A stretch of DNA of 64,000 nt, taken from contig JASANH010001283.1 of assembly GCA_030248295.1 (NCBI GenBank), positions 434,001 to 498,000 of the forward strand, written 5' to 3'. Below the pieces are notes generated by a model. The model saw only the letters and a program-made list of their open reading frames with translations, did not search any database and was not told the DNA's origin. Position numbers and translations under genes: made by a program. Below are positions 10,553-22,072 of this stretch, one piece after another; the stretch's first letter is position 1; each line of letters starts with the position of its first letter. This stretch comes from Mesodorylaimus sp. YZB2_4 (lineage: Eukaryota > Nematoda > Enoplea > Dorylaimida > Dorylaimidae).

Positions 10553-12334
10553 ATGGATTTGTGCGATCGATGTCCTGACGATGTTTTGATCAATATTTTC
10601 AAACATTTGGATTTACCAACTCGTCTACACGCATCTTTGACATGTCATCGTTGGCATCAATTATTAACCGATTCACGATGTCGGATGGAAAATGTAGCCG
10701 TTTTAAATATATTCGAAAATCGTATATGGGAACAAAATATAAATGGCGGCACGAAAGAACGTCTTAAACCAACCATGTTAAATAATGCACGACGTCTAAT
10801 CAGTTTAGCCGATCATATTGGTCAATGTGTTTCGTTGAAATTATGGTTCGAAGATCCCGAATTTGTGGTACGCGCGTTGGAAGTACTTCGAGGACGAGGT
10901 TTGCGATGTCGTTGTTTGGATTTATACCCATACGGGCGTCAGTTGCCATTGAGGCAAGTACGCGAATTATATCCAGATTTGGAAGCTTTGATTTTACGAC
11001 CACACGGATCCGAATATTTTTGGTCCGGGATGCCATTTGGCGAATGTCCGGATTTCCCAAATTTAGATACTTTAGTTTTGGAAAGTTTGACTTTAACGAA
11101 CGATGTCCGATTGCCGTTATCAGTTACACAAATGGAATGGTCTCATCGAGATGATACAGCTTTTGGTGGTTTTTTGGATAAATTGGAAAGATGTCCATCG
11201 GTGAAATATCTTTTAATCGGTCACGTCGAATTGGATGATCAAATGTGTCAAAGATTATTACGAATTATACGATACACATTACGTCATCTTCTCGTAGTCG
11301 TATTCAAATTCGTTAAATTTCCCGCCATTCGTTTCGATTTGGACGGAGATGATGAATCGAGTAAAAAAGCTTGTAGTTCAACAACTGAAAATAATCAACC
11401 GCAAACGCCGTTGATTAAAGTTGCCAAATTCGATTTATGTTACGGCGACATATATCATACGGTTAATGAATTCGTAAGAGTTTTTGGCGCGCAAATGCAA
11501 ATCGTTGGAATCAATACTATTTTAGAAGAAAGACAATTGGCGAGCGTTTATCGTTTAATGCCAGTTTTACGAAAACGTGATTTATTTTTACAATTGGGAA
11601 TATTACAACGCGCAACTGGCCCTTTCAGTAATCCAGCCATCAATGTGGACAACAATAACGCTGGAGCGGATAGAGTTGGAGGCGGAGTCGGGGGCGGAGC
11701 TAATGGCGAGAGTAATTTACTACGACCGCCATTGGAATTATGCGATACGGTAATGAAATTGGACGTATCGTTCGTTGATTCTTTTCCATTACTCAATAGT
11801 ATACTTACTTGCGGAATTTATAAAAATTTATTGGAATTGAAATTTATTCAATGTAAAGCATTGAATGATTCGTCGTTAGAAGTTGTAGCAAAATTCTTTT
11901 TTCGTTTGAAACGATTACAATTAAGTTCGTGTAGCGAATGTACGGATCGTGGATTGATGCATTTCGTGCGTTATTGGGATGATCGACGATCGAAACAATT
12001 GTGCATCGTTTGGCGTGTTGGTGGTAACGAAGCTACAGCTTGCAGTATTCCATCCTTATATTTACGTTTAATGTTAGAAAGAGCAACGATGTTGGATGGA
12101 AAACGTATTAGTCGAATTAAGAAGAAATTACCGTCGGATGGAGAAGGTGAACGACTGGTTATTTGGTCGAAAAATGGTGGAACTAATGATAAAATCGTGT
12201 CTAATTGTGGTGGCGCCAGTGCAATAAGTCAAAAATCGAGTGAAAAAATGTTGGTATTTCAAGATTATTGCGAAAATGAGTTGCATTGGATTTTGGGATT
12301 CGCATTGACTGTGGATGGAGGCGAGGCGGAATGA
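10553..12334 (+). CDS. F-box protein with leucine-rich C-terminal region
   Basis: A single uninterrupted ORF of 593 residues starting ATGGATTTGTGC. Residues 6-47 form an F-box: CPDDVLINIFKHLDLP, then CHRWHQLL, which docks Skp1 in SCF ubiquitin ligases. The rest has irregular leucine-rich segments (LDLYPYGRQLPLRQV, LKRLQLSSCSECTDRG) expected to form the substrate-binding surface. A low-complexity Gly/Asn insert lies near residues 365-385. Codons favour A/T third positions throughout and no frame break is seen. An AATAAA at 12675 fits the 3' end. An absence of introns over 1.8 kb is unusual beside the split genes nearby and might mean an old retrocopy, but the upstream 5' UTR intron argues against that. 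The substrate cannot be inferred. Confidence 0.85.
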   Translation: MDLCDRCPDDVLINIFKHLDLPTRLHASLTCHRWHQLLTDSRCRMENVAVLNIFENRIWEQNINGGTKERLKPTMLNNARRLISLADHIGQCVSLKLWFEDPEFVVRALEVLRGRGLRCRCLDLYPYGRQLPLRQVRELYPDLEALILRPHGSEYFWSGMPFGECPDFPNLDTLVLESLTLTNDVRLPLSVTQMEWSHRDDTAFGGFLDKLERCPSVKYLLIGHVELDDQMCQRLLRIIRYTLRHLLVVVFKFVKFPAIRFDLDGDDESSKKACSSTTENNQPQTPLIKVAKFDLCYGDIYHTVNEFVRVFGAQMQIVGINTILEERQLASVYRLMPVLRKRDLFLQLGILQRATGPFSNPAINVDNNNAGADRVGGGVGGGANGESNLLRPPLELCDTVMKLDVSFVDSFPLLNSILTCGIYKNLLELKFIQCKALNDSSLEVVAKFFFRLKRLQLSSCSECTDRGLMHFVRYWDDRRSKQLCIVWRVGGNEATACSIPSLYLRLMLERATMLDGKRISRIKKKLPSDGEGERLVIWSKNGGTNDKIVSNCGGASAISQKSSEKMLVFQDYCENELHWILGFALTVDGGEAE

Positions 12335-12700
12335 GTTGGAAAAATGAAAGAGGTTTCGTGTTTCTTCCTTTAGATTCACTGTACAGTGGCTCAAGCGAGT
12401 GTATTTGTTAGCACTGGGGCATGTAGTGACAGTGCCAGGGAACCTTTTTCGATTTTTTAACCCATTTGGATTTGTTTTTTGCTTTTTAGATAATATGCAT
12501 TTCTGTTAGCTTTTTGACTGCACAATTTTCTAGTGGAATTGCATCGTTCTTCTTGCTAGCTTGACATATAACGGCTGTGGTGGATTTATCGTTTAAAAAA
12601 TGTTTTCTTTAAATAATTGTGTTCAGGTCGGAATCTTTTGCTTGCATGTAACTTTCAGCTTTTGATGTGAATTGAATAAAAACATTTTTTTGTGATTTGA
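12335..12700 (+). other. 3' UTR of the F-box gene with polyadenylation signal
   Basis: AT-rich, non-coding sequence after the TGA. AATAAA sits at 12675-12680, about 340 nt past the stop, followed by T-rich sequence, so cleavage near 12695 is likely. Confidence 0.5.
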
Positions 12701-13975
12701 GAGTGTGAAAAGTGTTTGATTCGGGGCGCATGACGCATGATATGATGAAGCATGAGCATGAAGATACAGTTGGAAAAAGGGCAAGAAAGATTGTCAGTGT
12801 CTCGAGGCTTAGTCATCTGACAATAACTATATCACTTTATTCGCAACGCTACAGCTGCCTTTGGGGAGTCTGTCTGAACAGCAGCAGTACACAGGACAGA
12901 ATCACGTTGGCTTTGATTCTGACATCGGCAAGCATCTGTGTGCGAGTGATTATACACTGTGCAGTGCAGGCCACCTCTCCTTTGCTTGTCGCCGAGCAGA
13001 CCAGCCATCCTAAGCCCCGATTCCACTGTGTGCATTGGCTTGTGACAGACTTTTTTGGAAATAATAAGACCGTTTTCCTTTTTTGCTACAAACTAGTTTG
13101 GCCCAAAACACCTCACCGATCGATCATTTCATACTAGTCAGAAACTCTTACTGATGAAATGCACAGATTTTTCGAATATAAACTAAGATATACAGGCGGC
13201 AGAAAAAAAAAATTAAGTACTTCTTTTATGCATCTGTCACGCCTGAAACCTTATCTCTGACTGGGCAAAAAGTCATGGACCACCCTCATATTCCATGTTC
13301 GCGATAACGTTCCTCTGTCTCGCGGAAGGAAGAGAAACAAAAACCAAAAGTTCTAAACCGTAAATAAGTCGAATTGACAAGGGAACATCGCTAGCCGTCA
13401 AGTCGAACTTTAGGAAACCGAAAATTGTATCATGTTCCTGAGTGCAAAAGAAAGCTATGTGCAAAATATTAGAGGCGTCTGGCCAACTGGTCAGCAGTGG
13501 TCAGCGTCTAAAGTCCTGAAGTTTTGTGTGTTAACAAAGCTGAGAGTTGAGAAAAACACGCAGGGCTCTTTCCAAACTAGGTTTTTGGGTTCGGAGTTTC
13601 GAGTTTAAGCTTCCAACACTCTGGTTTGCGGTTTTTTCCTGAAAAACCTGGAAAATCCAGCAGAATTTGAAACTTTCGCTGTACTCTACGCGCTTACCTC
13701 AACTGACCAGTTGGCCAGACGGCTCTGAAATTTTGCACAAAGCTTTCTTTTGCACATAGAATAATTTTACAATTTTTGGTTGCTCAACGTTTGACTTAAC
13801 GGTTGGCGATGTTCCCTTGTGAGAGCCTCGTGGTTGGAAAACAAAAGTGCTGTTGAAAAGCTACTCTCTGCCACAAACAAATTTGCTCCAACTAAACTAG
13901 TAAACTATGTAAAAAGGGGCAATCTATCGGAGACTGAAGCCAGCCTGAAAACAACTGGGTCATTCCAGTTCACGT
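12700..13975. repeat. Interspersed repeat family A, copy 1, interrupted by a MITE
   Basis: 12960-13377 joined to 13823-13975 matches 43740-44285 almost continuously; shared words include CACCTCACCGATCGATCATT and GATGAAATGCACAGATTTTT. The 12700-12890 part, with CAGCTGCCTTTGGGGAG, occurs in inverse orientation at 43250-43500. A partial third copy lies at 29985-30370. No coding capacity was recognised. Confidence 0.75.
13378..13819. mobile_element. TNA-target MITE, intact copy 2 (442 bp)
   Basis: The terminal inverted repeat starts CAAGGGAACATCGCTAG and ends GGCGATGTTCCCTTG; the arms extend about 145 bp with AGAGGCGTCTGGCCAACTGG inside. TGA flanks it exactly (13375-13377 and 13820-13822). The uninterrupted equivalent at 44153-44155 in repeat family A has a single TGA, which proves the boundaries and the 3-bp duplication. 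Non-autonomous, with no ORF of note. Confidence 0.9.
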
Positions 13976-14019
13976 CAGCGTTACCAGGTCTGTAACACAA
14001 TAATGCCCCAGATGCAGGT

Positions 14020-14360
14020 TCAGATTGCCCTAAAATTGCCCTAAACCCAACTTCCAGAAAAACCGCAAAGAATACCCTTAAAAAAGTGTCTGCCAGACAC
14101 CCAACATTATTCCAACCAAGTCATGATTGCGTATTCGAATACCATATCAGTTTTCGAAGGCGCCAACAACTTCCGATGCTTCTTCGACATCTCCACCCAG
14201 CTTCCCATGAAGGAAAACACCCTTTGGAACAGCGGCATTGTCGAGAGAGCTAAGACAAAATGCCAAAATCTCAGATTGCCCTAAAAATTGCCCTAGAAAG
14301 GCCATTGCCCTAAAACCTGCCCTGACAGCTTAAAATTGCCCCAGATCTAGGGCAATTACC
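14020..14360. repeat. Scattered ATTGCCCTAAAA motif cluster
   Basis: The word ATTGCCCTAAA or a close variant appears at about 14026, 14037, 14276, 14289, 14304 and 14335. The spacing is irregular, so this is not a clean tandem array. Confidence 0.5.
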
Positions 14361-14380
14361 CTGCGCCTGGCAGCACTGGT

Positions 14381-15316
14381 TCACGTTCCATTGACTATGG
14401 AGCTGAGGTCACCTGGTGAGGATGATGATAATGGAGCTGGATCTCACCTAGGCCTATTTGATAGTGGTGTAACTTATTTATCCTGGCTCCCTCTTTCGCC
14501 CTGTGTACCCGGCCTAGACCCTATGTCTTGTTGTGCAAATTCGGTGACCAAGGTTTTGATTATGTTGGGAAATGTTATTTGTTTTCGACAGAGCAGGTCG
14601 CAGCCAGCAAGTATAAAAGGACTCCTCTTGCTGGCTGCAACCAGAGATCGTATTTTTCTGCCGCATGGTCTTGAAGTGTATTGATATTTAATTGTGCACT
14701 TCTATGGCGAGAATCTGCCAGGCCAAACGATCGAATCATCGATACCAGCCTATCGAAACTTTGGAAAGCAACATTGAGTGTTGCGTGGTTAGGACGTAAC
14801 CGAACCTTGAACCAAGCACGTTACACCGACACAATCGCAACAACACAAAATTACGCAGGCCACAAAAATGTTCTCGCCTGGTAGCTCCTATTTGTTAAAA
14901 GTATCACGAGCGCAGCAAGAATAGTTTCACCGCGATACATCAAAGAAGCACGACGCCTCTTGAGAAATTCCTTTCATGTTTTTTCTTCTACTATGTTTTC
15001 TTCGGCAATATACACGCAGCCTATGCGGTAACGTGGACGGCGTGTACATTCTCAAAGAAAACAGGTTGTAAATGTGTCCAACTTACATTTTTCACGCATG
15101 AATAATGACTAGAGACAGTGTATTTGCATCTTAGCGCGTCAAAAATGTGACTTTGTGTGCGTCGATTTCGATAATACCGCGGTTTTCACAACGAAATGTT
15201 GATGTGACACATTTTTGCGCAATCTATTTTTCCAACAGTCAGATTTCTATATATAAGCAAAACATAAAATCAGATTCCAAATCAGCATCTCGTGACTAAA
15301 TATTTAATCAAAAGCT
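14381..15316. other. No gene recognised
   Basis: Unique-looking sequence. 14985-15060 (TTTTCTTCGGCAATATACACG and the following bases) weakly resembles 30450-30510, so it is probably an old repeat edge. The last 300 bases are AT-rich and likely hold the 3' UTR of the minus-strand gene that ends at 15317. Confidence 0.3.
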
Positions 15317-18300
15317 TCAGGGAAGATTAAAAATCAATAAAAATGGGCCGAAGCTGCAAATCAGGGTCACAGTAATGGTCAAATTGAATTCTGAAAGAGC
15401 CGTGCCCTTGGACTTTCCTAATTTTTCTTTAAATGTGGCCATCGTAGCATTCATTTCTTTTTCGTTATTACACAGGTCACCCTTGCAGTAGCACGCCATG
15501 CACTTTGCTGCGATGCTTTTGTCGGTTTCTTCCAGATACTCGCAATTGCTCTCGTCCTCCTCTTCATCACTACACCCGAGAATAACAACCCCTCCCTTTG
15601 AGTCGCCTAAAAAAATTAACCAATCGTTCGAAACTGCAAAATTTACAAGATTTACAATTTCATAAAAAAATTGTCCAAGAAAACTCGACAAGTGGGATCC
15701 TTGCATGACATCCTTAATTATCTTTTCCTTTTCACCAGATATATTGTTTTTCACGGGACTAATTTACGAAGGGATCATCTCCAACCGCAAAATCGAACTT
15801 CGCGAAAGAAAACAATGTGCAAAAAATATGATGTAAAAGAAAGGTCTCTGCAAAATATTAGAGGTGCCTTGTCAACTGGTCAGCAGCGGTCAGCGCCTGA
15901 AGTCCAGTGAAAGTTTCGAGTGATTTTCATTCATTTGTGGTTCATTTGATCAGCTATAGACCAGCATTAGGATCGAATTGAAAAGCACTTCCTTTATCAC
16001 TTCGGATTGACAAGAATAAGTTTCAGTCCAAAATTACAAGAGTGGAAGTCATAGTCCCAGTTACTGCTGGCGTTGAGTCTGTGAGCACACCTCAATCAGC
16101 CAAGGACACGAATTCGTGTAATTTATACCCGATCACACGTGATGATTAGAATTTTTTGAGGGTGCTTATCAATGCAAACATAAATAGGCTACTGCACCAA
16201 CTTTACGGGGTCACTTTTCTGTGGCAGATTGAGGTTAAAACGTACTGATATTATCCGTCATAAAACAGATTGTAATTATGGTTGCAGTTATTTATAAGAA
16301 GGTTTCTGAGAGACTCGACCCATATTGAATATACTTTGGATACAGAATGCTCCCACATGGATCGAGAGTTCCTACAAAACTGATTGTCTTGCCGGGAGGA
16401 AAATTTTTTCAAAATGTCCATAAATGTAAATAAAGCACGTTCAAGGTCAAACTGACCACTTTTGATTAAATAGAAATTAGTTCAATAAAATTAGCCCAGC
16501 TTTAAACGTTCTTGAAATATTCGAAAAAACTTCGTGTTAGCTGTGATCAGACACAATCGATAATGGCGAAATTATAAAGCCGAAGCCTCCGTTTTTTCTC
16601 TGAAATAGTAGCCGGGGTCAGAACATCATAAAACAACCCTAATTTTCACACCATCACAATTATTGGGCACGTAGTTGATGACTGATAACCATTTCACAAA
16701 TTTTATCTTACCATAACCGATAATTATAGCTGCTGATTATTTGAAGTGATTAGTATTGGCTCATCTTTTACCCCATGAAAAGAGCTTTAGAATGTTTTTT
16801 TCCGCGCCTAAATTTGTTCTTTTTTTACTCGAATCGGCATAAAGTGCCCCCAGCGCGCTACTTTTGAATTTCTCGCCCGCGTGCCGTGCTTATTGAATGG
16901 CTGCGCTTCCGGCTGCCAACTCTGGAAATCGCGCTCGGACTAACTTTTCTTTTCTCGTGAAAGACAGATTCTCTAGAACAAAATTAGACCTGACACGTAT
17001 AGAGAAAAAGTAATGAAGTGATGAAGCCACCACGGCTCCCGGTAAGTCTACTACAGGTCCTGGTCCTGGCTCCTGGTCTACTGCTGTAGATCCATGATGA
17101 GAAGTGTCCATCTGGTCCAGCCATTATTAATACTGTAAATCGTTTTGGACCAGCTCAGCACCCAACAAACATACTAGTTTGTGAGTGAGTTTGTTTGAAA
17201 CCACTGTTTTGAAGACTTATCTTTTGCGAATGCTACTCATACCCTATAAAATATAGCCAGCTCCAACTTTGCAATCTATTCATTGCGAGAGATAATGATC
17301 TTTTAATTCTTTAACTGAGGTGTCACAGGGGCTCACTCGATATTTAATATGACACAAAATTTGCTCTCCTAAATTTCCTGATTTCTTTTCTTTGGAAGAC
17401 ATGATTTCAACGATAATGCGATGCCACGTGATGGGAAATGATTAGGAAGATATGCTGTGTACTACCAGCGATTCGCCGTGAATCGTGCAATTTGGATTGG
17501 TGACATGGATGGGCGCGTCGCGGGATACTACATGGACCAATGTAGTACATGGATGGGCCCATGTCTACATGAGGGCTAACGCGCCCCTCATGTACAGTAG
17601 TACATGTGCCACAATAACAATGACTTACCGAAAAGTTTGTGAAATGAAACTGGGAAAGGTAGTACATGTGGTTTGATGCGCCTTTGGAGCAGGCCGGCCC
17701 AGGCTGACCAAGGCTTTACGGTTGACAAGTAGACCACGAAAACTAGCCTCATTCATGTCACCATCAAGTTGCCGGGCAGGATCTTTCTTGGTCACTTTTT
17801 GTCAGCCTGGACCGGCCTGCTCCGAAGGCGCATCAAACCACATGTACTACTTTTCCCAGTTTTATTTCATAATTTTTTGTTAATAGAGAAACTGTAAGCA
17901 TGTCAGGAAAACAGGTACAGAGTTGCAGAGTTTTTGTATCATGCCCTATCACAAAAAAATATTTGTAAATATGGACCATAATTTCTGTTACTGAACATTT
18001 GTAAAAAGACCACTTTCATAAATTTTTGGTACTGAAAGAAAGTGCCCTCCTACTGACTCTTGCTAGAGCGAAGCACAGAGACAATAATGTGAATAAAATG
18101 GGCGTTCGAATAAGAGGCTCGACCATGATAATACTTGTAAAATTAAAATTAAAATTGAGATATGAGACTTGGAATACGAGACTAATCATGGCACCTATTT
18201 GGTGACCAGTTTGGGAATTTATAGGTCAAGGTTTTTCATCTGTCTGTAACTGACGTGACATACAATGTGATGGAGACAGTGAAGGCTCACAAGGGAACAT

Positions 18301-19007
18301 CGCCAGGGACCATTGAACAACGAATTTGGGAAAACCTAAAAATGTGACATGTTCCTGGGTGCAAAAGAAAGCTCTATGCAAAATATTAGGGGCGTCTGGC
18401 CAACTGGTCAGTTCTTGGTCAGCGCGAAGAGTACAGTGAAATTTTCAAATTCTGCTGGATTTTTTGGGTTTTTTCAGCAAAAAAAACCCCAAACCTGAAT
18501 GTTAAAAGCTTAAACTCGAAACTCCGAACCCAAAAATCTAGTTTGGAAGGAACTTTGCGTGTTTTTCTAAACGCTCAGCTTCGTTAATTAACACACAGGA
18601 CTTTAGACGCTGACCACTGCTGACCAGCTAGCCAAACGCCTCCAATATTTTGCACATAGCTTTCTTTTGCACCCAGGAACATATTACAATTTTTGGTTTC
18701 TCGAAGTTCGACTTGACGGTTGGCGATGTTCCCTTGTCAGCTCGTCCTTTGTCGCCAGGGCACCAGGGTCGACCCTACCCGTACCAACCAAAACTTCCAT
18801 CTTGGCAGATTGAAAAATTTAAAAAAACTTTTTCAAAAAGCGTTCTTCGATGCAGAAAAATAAGCTATCACTTACTGGTCTTCATAGCGCACATCGTAAC
18901 GGAGCAATATTTGCCTTGGCAGGTGCCACAGGGGCCTGATAGTAATGTCATTTCATTGACGTTGGTAGCATTGCAATTATGACATGTCACAGCGTTTATT
19001 TTAGTAC
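15317..19007 (-). CDS. Ly6/ET-module-like secreted protein, gene 1 (signal exon not found)
   Basis: Two exons are clear on the minus strand: 19007-18876 and 15606-15317, both GT-AG and phase 1. The first has six cysteines (VTCHNCNATN, CGTCQGKYC, VTMC). The second has CMACYCKGDLCNN, the CxC...GDxCN signature of Ly6/ET-module folds, then a hydrophobic tail (TVTLICSFGPFLLIF) typical of a GPI-anchor signal. By analogy with its three paralogues a signal-peptide exon should lie upstream of 19007, but I could not find one, so the gene may be partial or the exon may be beyond a repeat. The 3.3-kb intron holds a 447-bp MITE, a hairpin element and other repeats. An acceptor reading TTTTTAAG at 19008 is slightly unusual. 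Function unknown; expected at the cell surface. Confidence 0.6.
15775..15905. repeat. TNA-target MITE fragment (left arm)
   Basis: CGAAGGGATCATC, then AAATCGAACTTCGCG, then AGAGGTGCCTTGTCAACTGG and CAGCGGTCAGCGCCTGAAGT match the left arm of the 13378 copy in order. There is no right arm. It lies in the intron of Ly6-like gene 1. Confidence 0.6.
17641..17870. mobile_element. Hairpin MITE with 70-bp arms
   Basis: The left arm (17641-17711, with GGTTTGATGCGCCTTTGG) is the near-perfect inverse of the right arm (17801-17870), spaced by about 90 bp. A partial relative lies at 41246-41405. It sits in the intron of Ly6-like gene 1. Confidence 0.7.
18060..18289. repeat. Interspersed repeat shared with 52330-52530
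   Basis: GGCTCGACCATGAT, GGTCAAGGTTTTTCATCTGT and GTGATGGAGACAGT occur in the same order at both places. This copy ends exactly where the MITE at 18290 begins. Confidence 0.7.
18290..18736. mobile_element. TNA-target MITE, intact copy 3 (447 bp)
   Basis: Begins CAAGGGAACATCGCCAG and ends TTGGCGATGTTCCCTTG with long inverted arms. TCA flanks it on both sides (18287-18289 and 18737-18739). It is inserted in the intron of Ly6-like gene 1. Confidence 0.88.
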
Positions 19008-19335
19008 CTTAAAAATAGTTTAGTCGTAGAAAAGCGAGAGGGTGCCTGGCAAGCGGAAATTCCTTGAAATCATTGATGATGGAAGTAGAAGTCATTCAGG
19101 AACTCAGGACTGTATTATGGGCACCATGCATATTTATAACGTATTGTAATGTTTTTCATGCACAAAACAGATCTGACTCAAAGGAAATCAGCTGTATCAT
19201 TCTTATTCCTAAGTCGTCCTCTGTCGCCTAGGCACCAGGGTCGACCGTACCCGTACGCTACCCGTAACAACCAAAACTTCCATCTGGACAAATTAAAAAA
19301 TTTTAAAAACTTTTTCGAAAAGCGTTTTTCGTAAT
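18741..19335. repeat. Direct repeat pair flanking exon 2 of Ly6-like gene 1
   Basis: 18745-18850 and 19212-19330 share GGCACCAGGGTCGACC, then CCAAAACTTCCATCT and a run of A ending CGTTTTTCG or CGTTCTTCG. The six-cysteine exon (18876-19007) lies between the two copies, so recombination between them would delete it. Confidence 0.7.
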
Positions 19336-19339
19336 GAAC

Positions 19340-22072
19340 GAAGGCTTTCCGACTTTTTGGGAATTCGAAGAAGGAGCAACTGGCACCTGTGAAGCGAAAA
19401 CTGTAACTAAACTGTAACTTGACACCAAATCATCACACATTCGCACCATTCCATACCACTCTCGCCCTTGGTAATGGTGCGGGTAGAGTGGTATGGGGGT
19501 TTCCCCTTTTGTCAGGTATCAGATAATACTGTAGGCCTGTCTGGTATATACTGTATCAGTTGCATATTCATCGCCCATACAATCGCCCCCTTGTTTATTA
19601 GCCTCGTATTTGAAGCCTGCTCCTGTAGAGCCTACTAGGAAACAACCGTTGCTCACCTTCCAGCCCCACACACGCGCCCTACATTTGGATGAACTAGGGC
19701 CCTTTTCCCCTACCCCACGCCCTACATTTGGATTAACCATTCTTAAGAAAGTTCGGTCACACTACTGTTCTAGAATCGTTTTCATCCTGGTGCAGTGGGG
19801 ATCCAGGTCCCCACTTCGAGATCGATTCTCGCTTTAGAACAGTAATGCATTCTGGTGCGACCAGGAGATCAGTTCTGGACTGAATCTCGAGTTTTCAACT
19901 TGGAGCCTCTTTGTCATCTTCATCATATTGCATGAAAATCCCACATAGAGGGGTACAGTATATCTACACCTGATTTGAAGGTCTGAATCCAGAAAAATTA
20001 AAGATTTCTTTGCGCAAGATGCGCTATCGCAAAAGTATTCACAACGACCACGCATATCTGCTAGCACCTTCTGTTTTGAAGGGGTTTTTCGTATCCAATA
20101 ATAGTTTGAATGCCGCATAAAAAGAGTTCAAAAAGTGTCTCAATGCAGATCAGAAGAACGAAGAGGATAGGAGGTCGTAATAATTGTTGAATGTGAAAAG
20201 AAGCCTCGACTACTAGAGTACGAAGCCGGGATAAGAATCACCCCTAATGAGAGAGACCGTTTGCGCGCAGAGGCGTTTTTTATCGTAATACATGCCCCTG
20301 AGACTGCAACTGCAGGTAGCACATTGGCTGCCATTCGGGACCTCTCAGCAGATCAGACGGATTATAAGTTATGTTTGGTAATTCTGCCCCACTTTTGCTA
20401 TTTTCTTTCCCAAGTAACACGAGTCCTTTGCTTGGAGCTCTCACATAAGCCTACAGTAGATCAAGTCTGATATGGAATTCGAGTGCCGGATATTTTGAGT
20501 ATCAGCGCCAATGTGCAGATTTTTCTGCCTCGGAAAGCCTTAAGAACAGTTCTAGAGCAATTTCAAGGTAAGAATGGTTCCCGAGAACCATTGCAGAATC
20601 GTTCCCTATGACTCGTTGCGACTGCAGGTTTGGATGGGTGATATTTCGAGGAGTAGATTCTCCGCCATCCCAAACGCCCGCAACATGTGGGGCCGATAAT
20701 AAGGGGTCATGCCTCCTACAGACGGGGAGCCTGAGGCCAAAAAAACAAACGCAAGATGCGCCTGCGAAAGGGGCCTAACTTATCAAAGCACCTTGCCCCA
20801 ACATCTTCCGAAAAATCAATGCGCTGCAGCCATCTGAATTGGGGCTGATTAACAAGTTCTGCCTCCATCTCACAAGTCACTCATGAGAAGGGCCCGAAGA
20901 GTCGAGGTGGGACGGTCGTCCGTCAGACTTGTGACTTATCGCCCGGCTCTCTGTACTTGCAAAATGTCCGTCCTGGACGGCTCACAGGCTCCTTGTAAGA
21001 AGCCATCTCTCACTCTTTCACTTCTGAATGTGAGTTTGTTTGTGATGAAACGCGGATACGTGTAAAATAGACGTTTGTGGCGCTTTTAACACTTGGAAGT
21101 GCCTCGGTGAAACTTGGCCCCAGGCGGCGGAAGAAGTGAGAGATCAAAGTCTCTGGGATAAAAACCTCGAAGTGGAGGCAGGTTAGGTCGTCAATTGATT
21201 TCTCAACCTTTATCTGATCCATCTTTAATTCTTGATGACCTTAGACAGACCAGCAGAGAAGAAGCCGCCGCCTTCCGCTGTCGCTGCTGACAGCTTTTGG
21301 ATCAGTTTCACCCATCTGCAACAGAAATTAGGAATGAGGATAATAGCAGTCGTATTTGGGCGATCAAGCTATTCCAGTTACATACAGTATGCTGAAGTAC
21401 TGAATTGGCAAAAAGTGCTACCTTTGAGTCAGTTTTTAGATATAGTGGTTTGACAGTGACTGATTCACGAAATCAACTGGCCCCTGAAACCGTGTACAAT
21501 TTACTTAATAAACGCAATTTCGATCAGAAGCCCTAATTTGCGTGAAATAATTTCTTCAGCGTCAGAAATAAATACTGCGTTCATTTTACAAAAACAAGTT
21601 TTTCAGAAGAAAATCGGGTTGGGTCGTGTTAGGAAGGAATTTCACGAAGGGTTGGGGTCCGGTTTCGAATTCACACTTTCGGTCATTCACACTTTAGGTT
21701 TTGGATTTGGGCGTATTTCGCGGTTTCTGGCTGTCAGTCACCCACTAGTATTCCAAATAGGAATCTCTTACTGATACCCGGTATGTTTTGAAAAATCAAA
21801 TTTTCAAAATCTTGATTTTTCGCGTTTTCAAAGGGGTGAAGTATACCGCCTCCATGCCTGAGTGTCTATAACAGCCGAAAACAAGCTGCCCGCGCTCTCC
21901 AGAGTGAGATATACGGATGGTAATACTGTAATTTTGCAATAGTGAATATAAATGCTACTCAGGTAGAATTGATGGAGTGGAGTAAATATTTACTAGAAAA
22001 AGAATCGATTCTTAGTCATTTCAAAGTTCAAAGTCATTTCTTACGATCAGAGAAACCACCCGTTTAGTCGAA
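19340..22072. other. No confirmed gene; one weak exon candidate
   Basis: Mostly unrecognised sequence with short direct repeats (CGCCCTACATTTGGAT twice near 19675-19735). On the minus strand, 20060-19975 is bounded by a TAGCAG acceptor and a CAG|GTGTAG donor and encodes a cysteine-containing stretch (GRCEYFCDSASC). It could belong to another member of the secreted family, but nothing links it to one. Confidence 0.25.
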
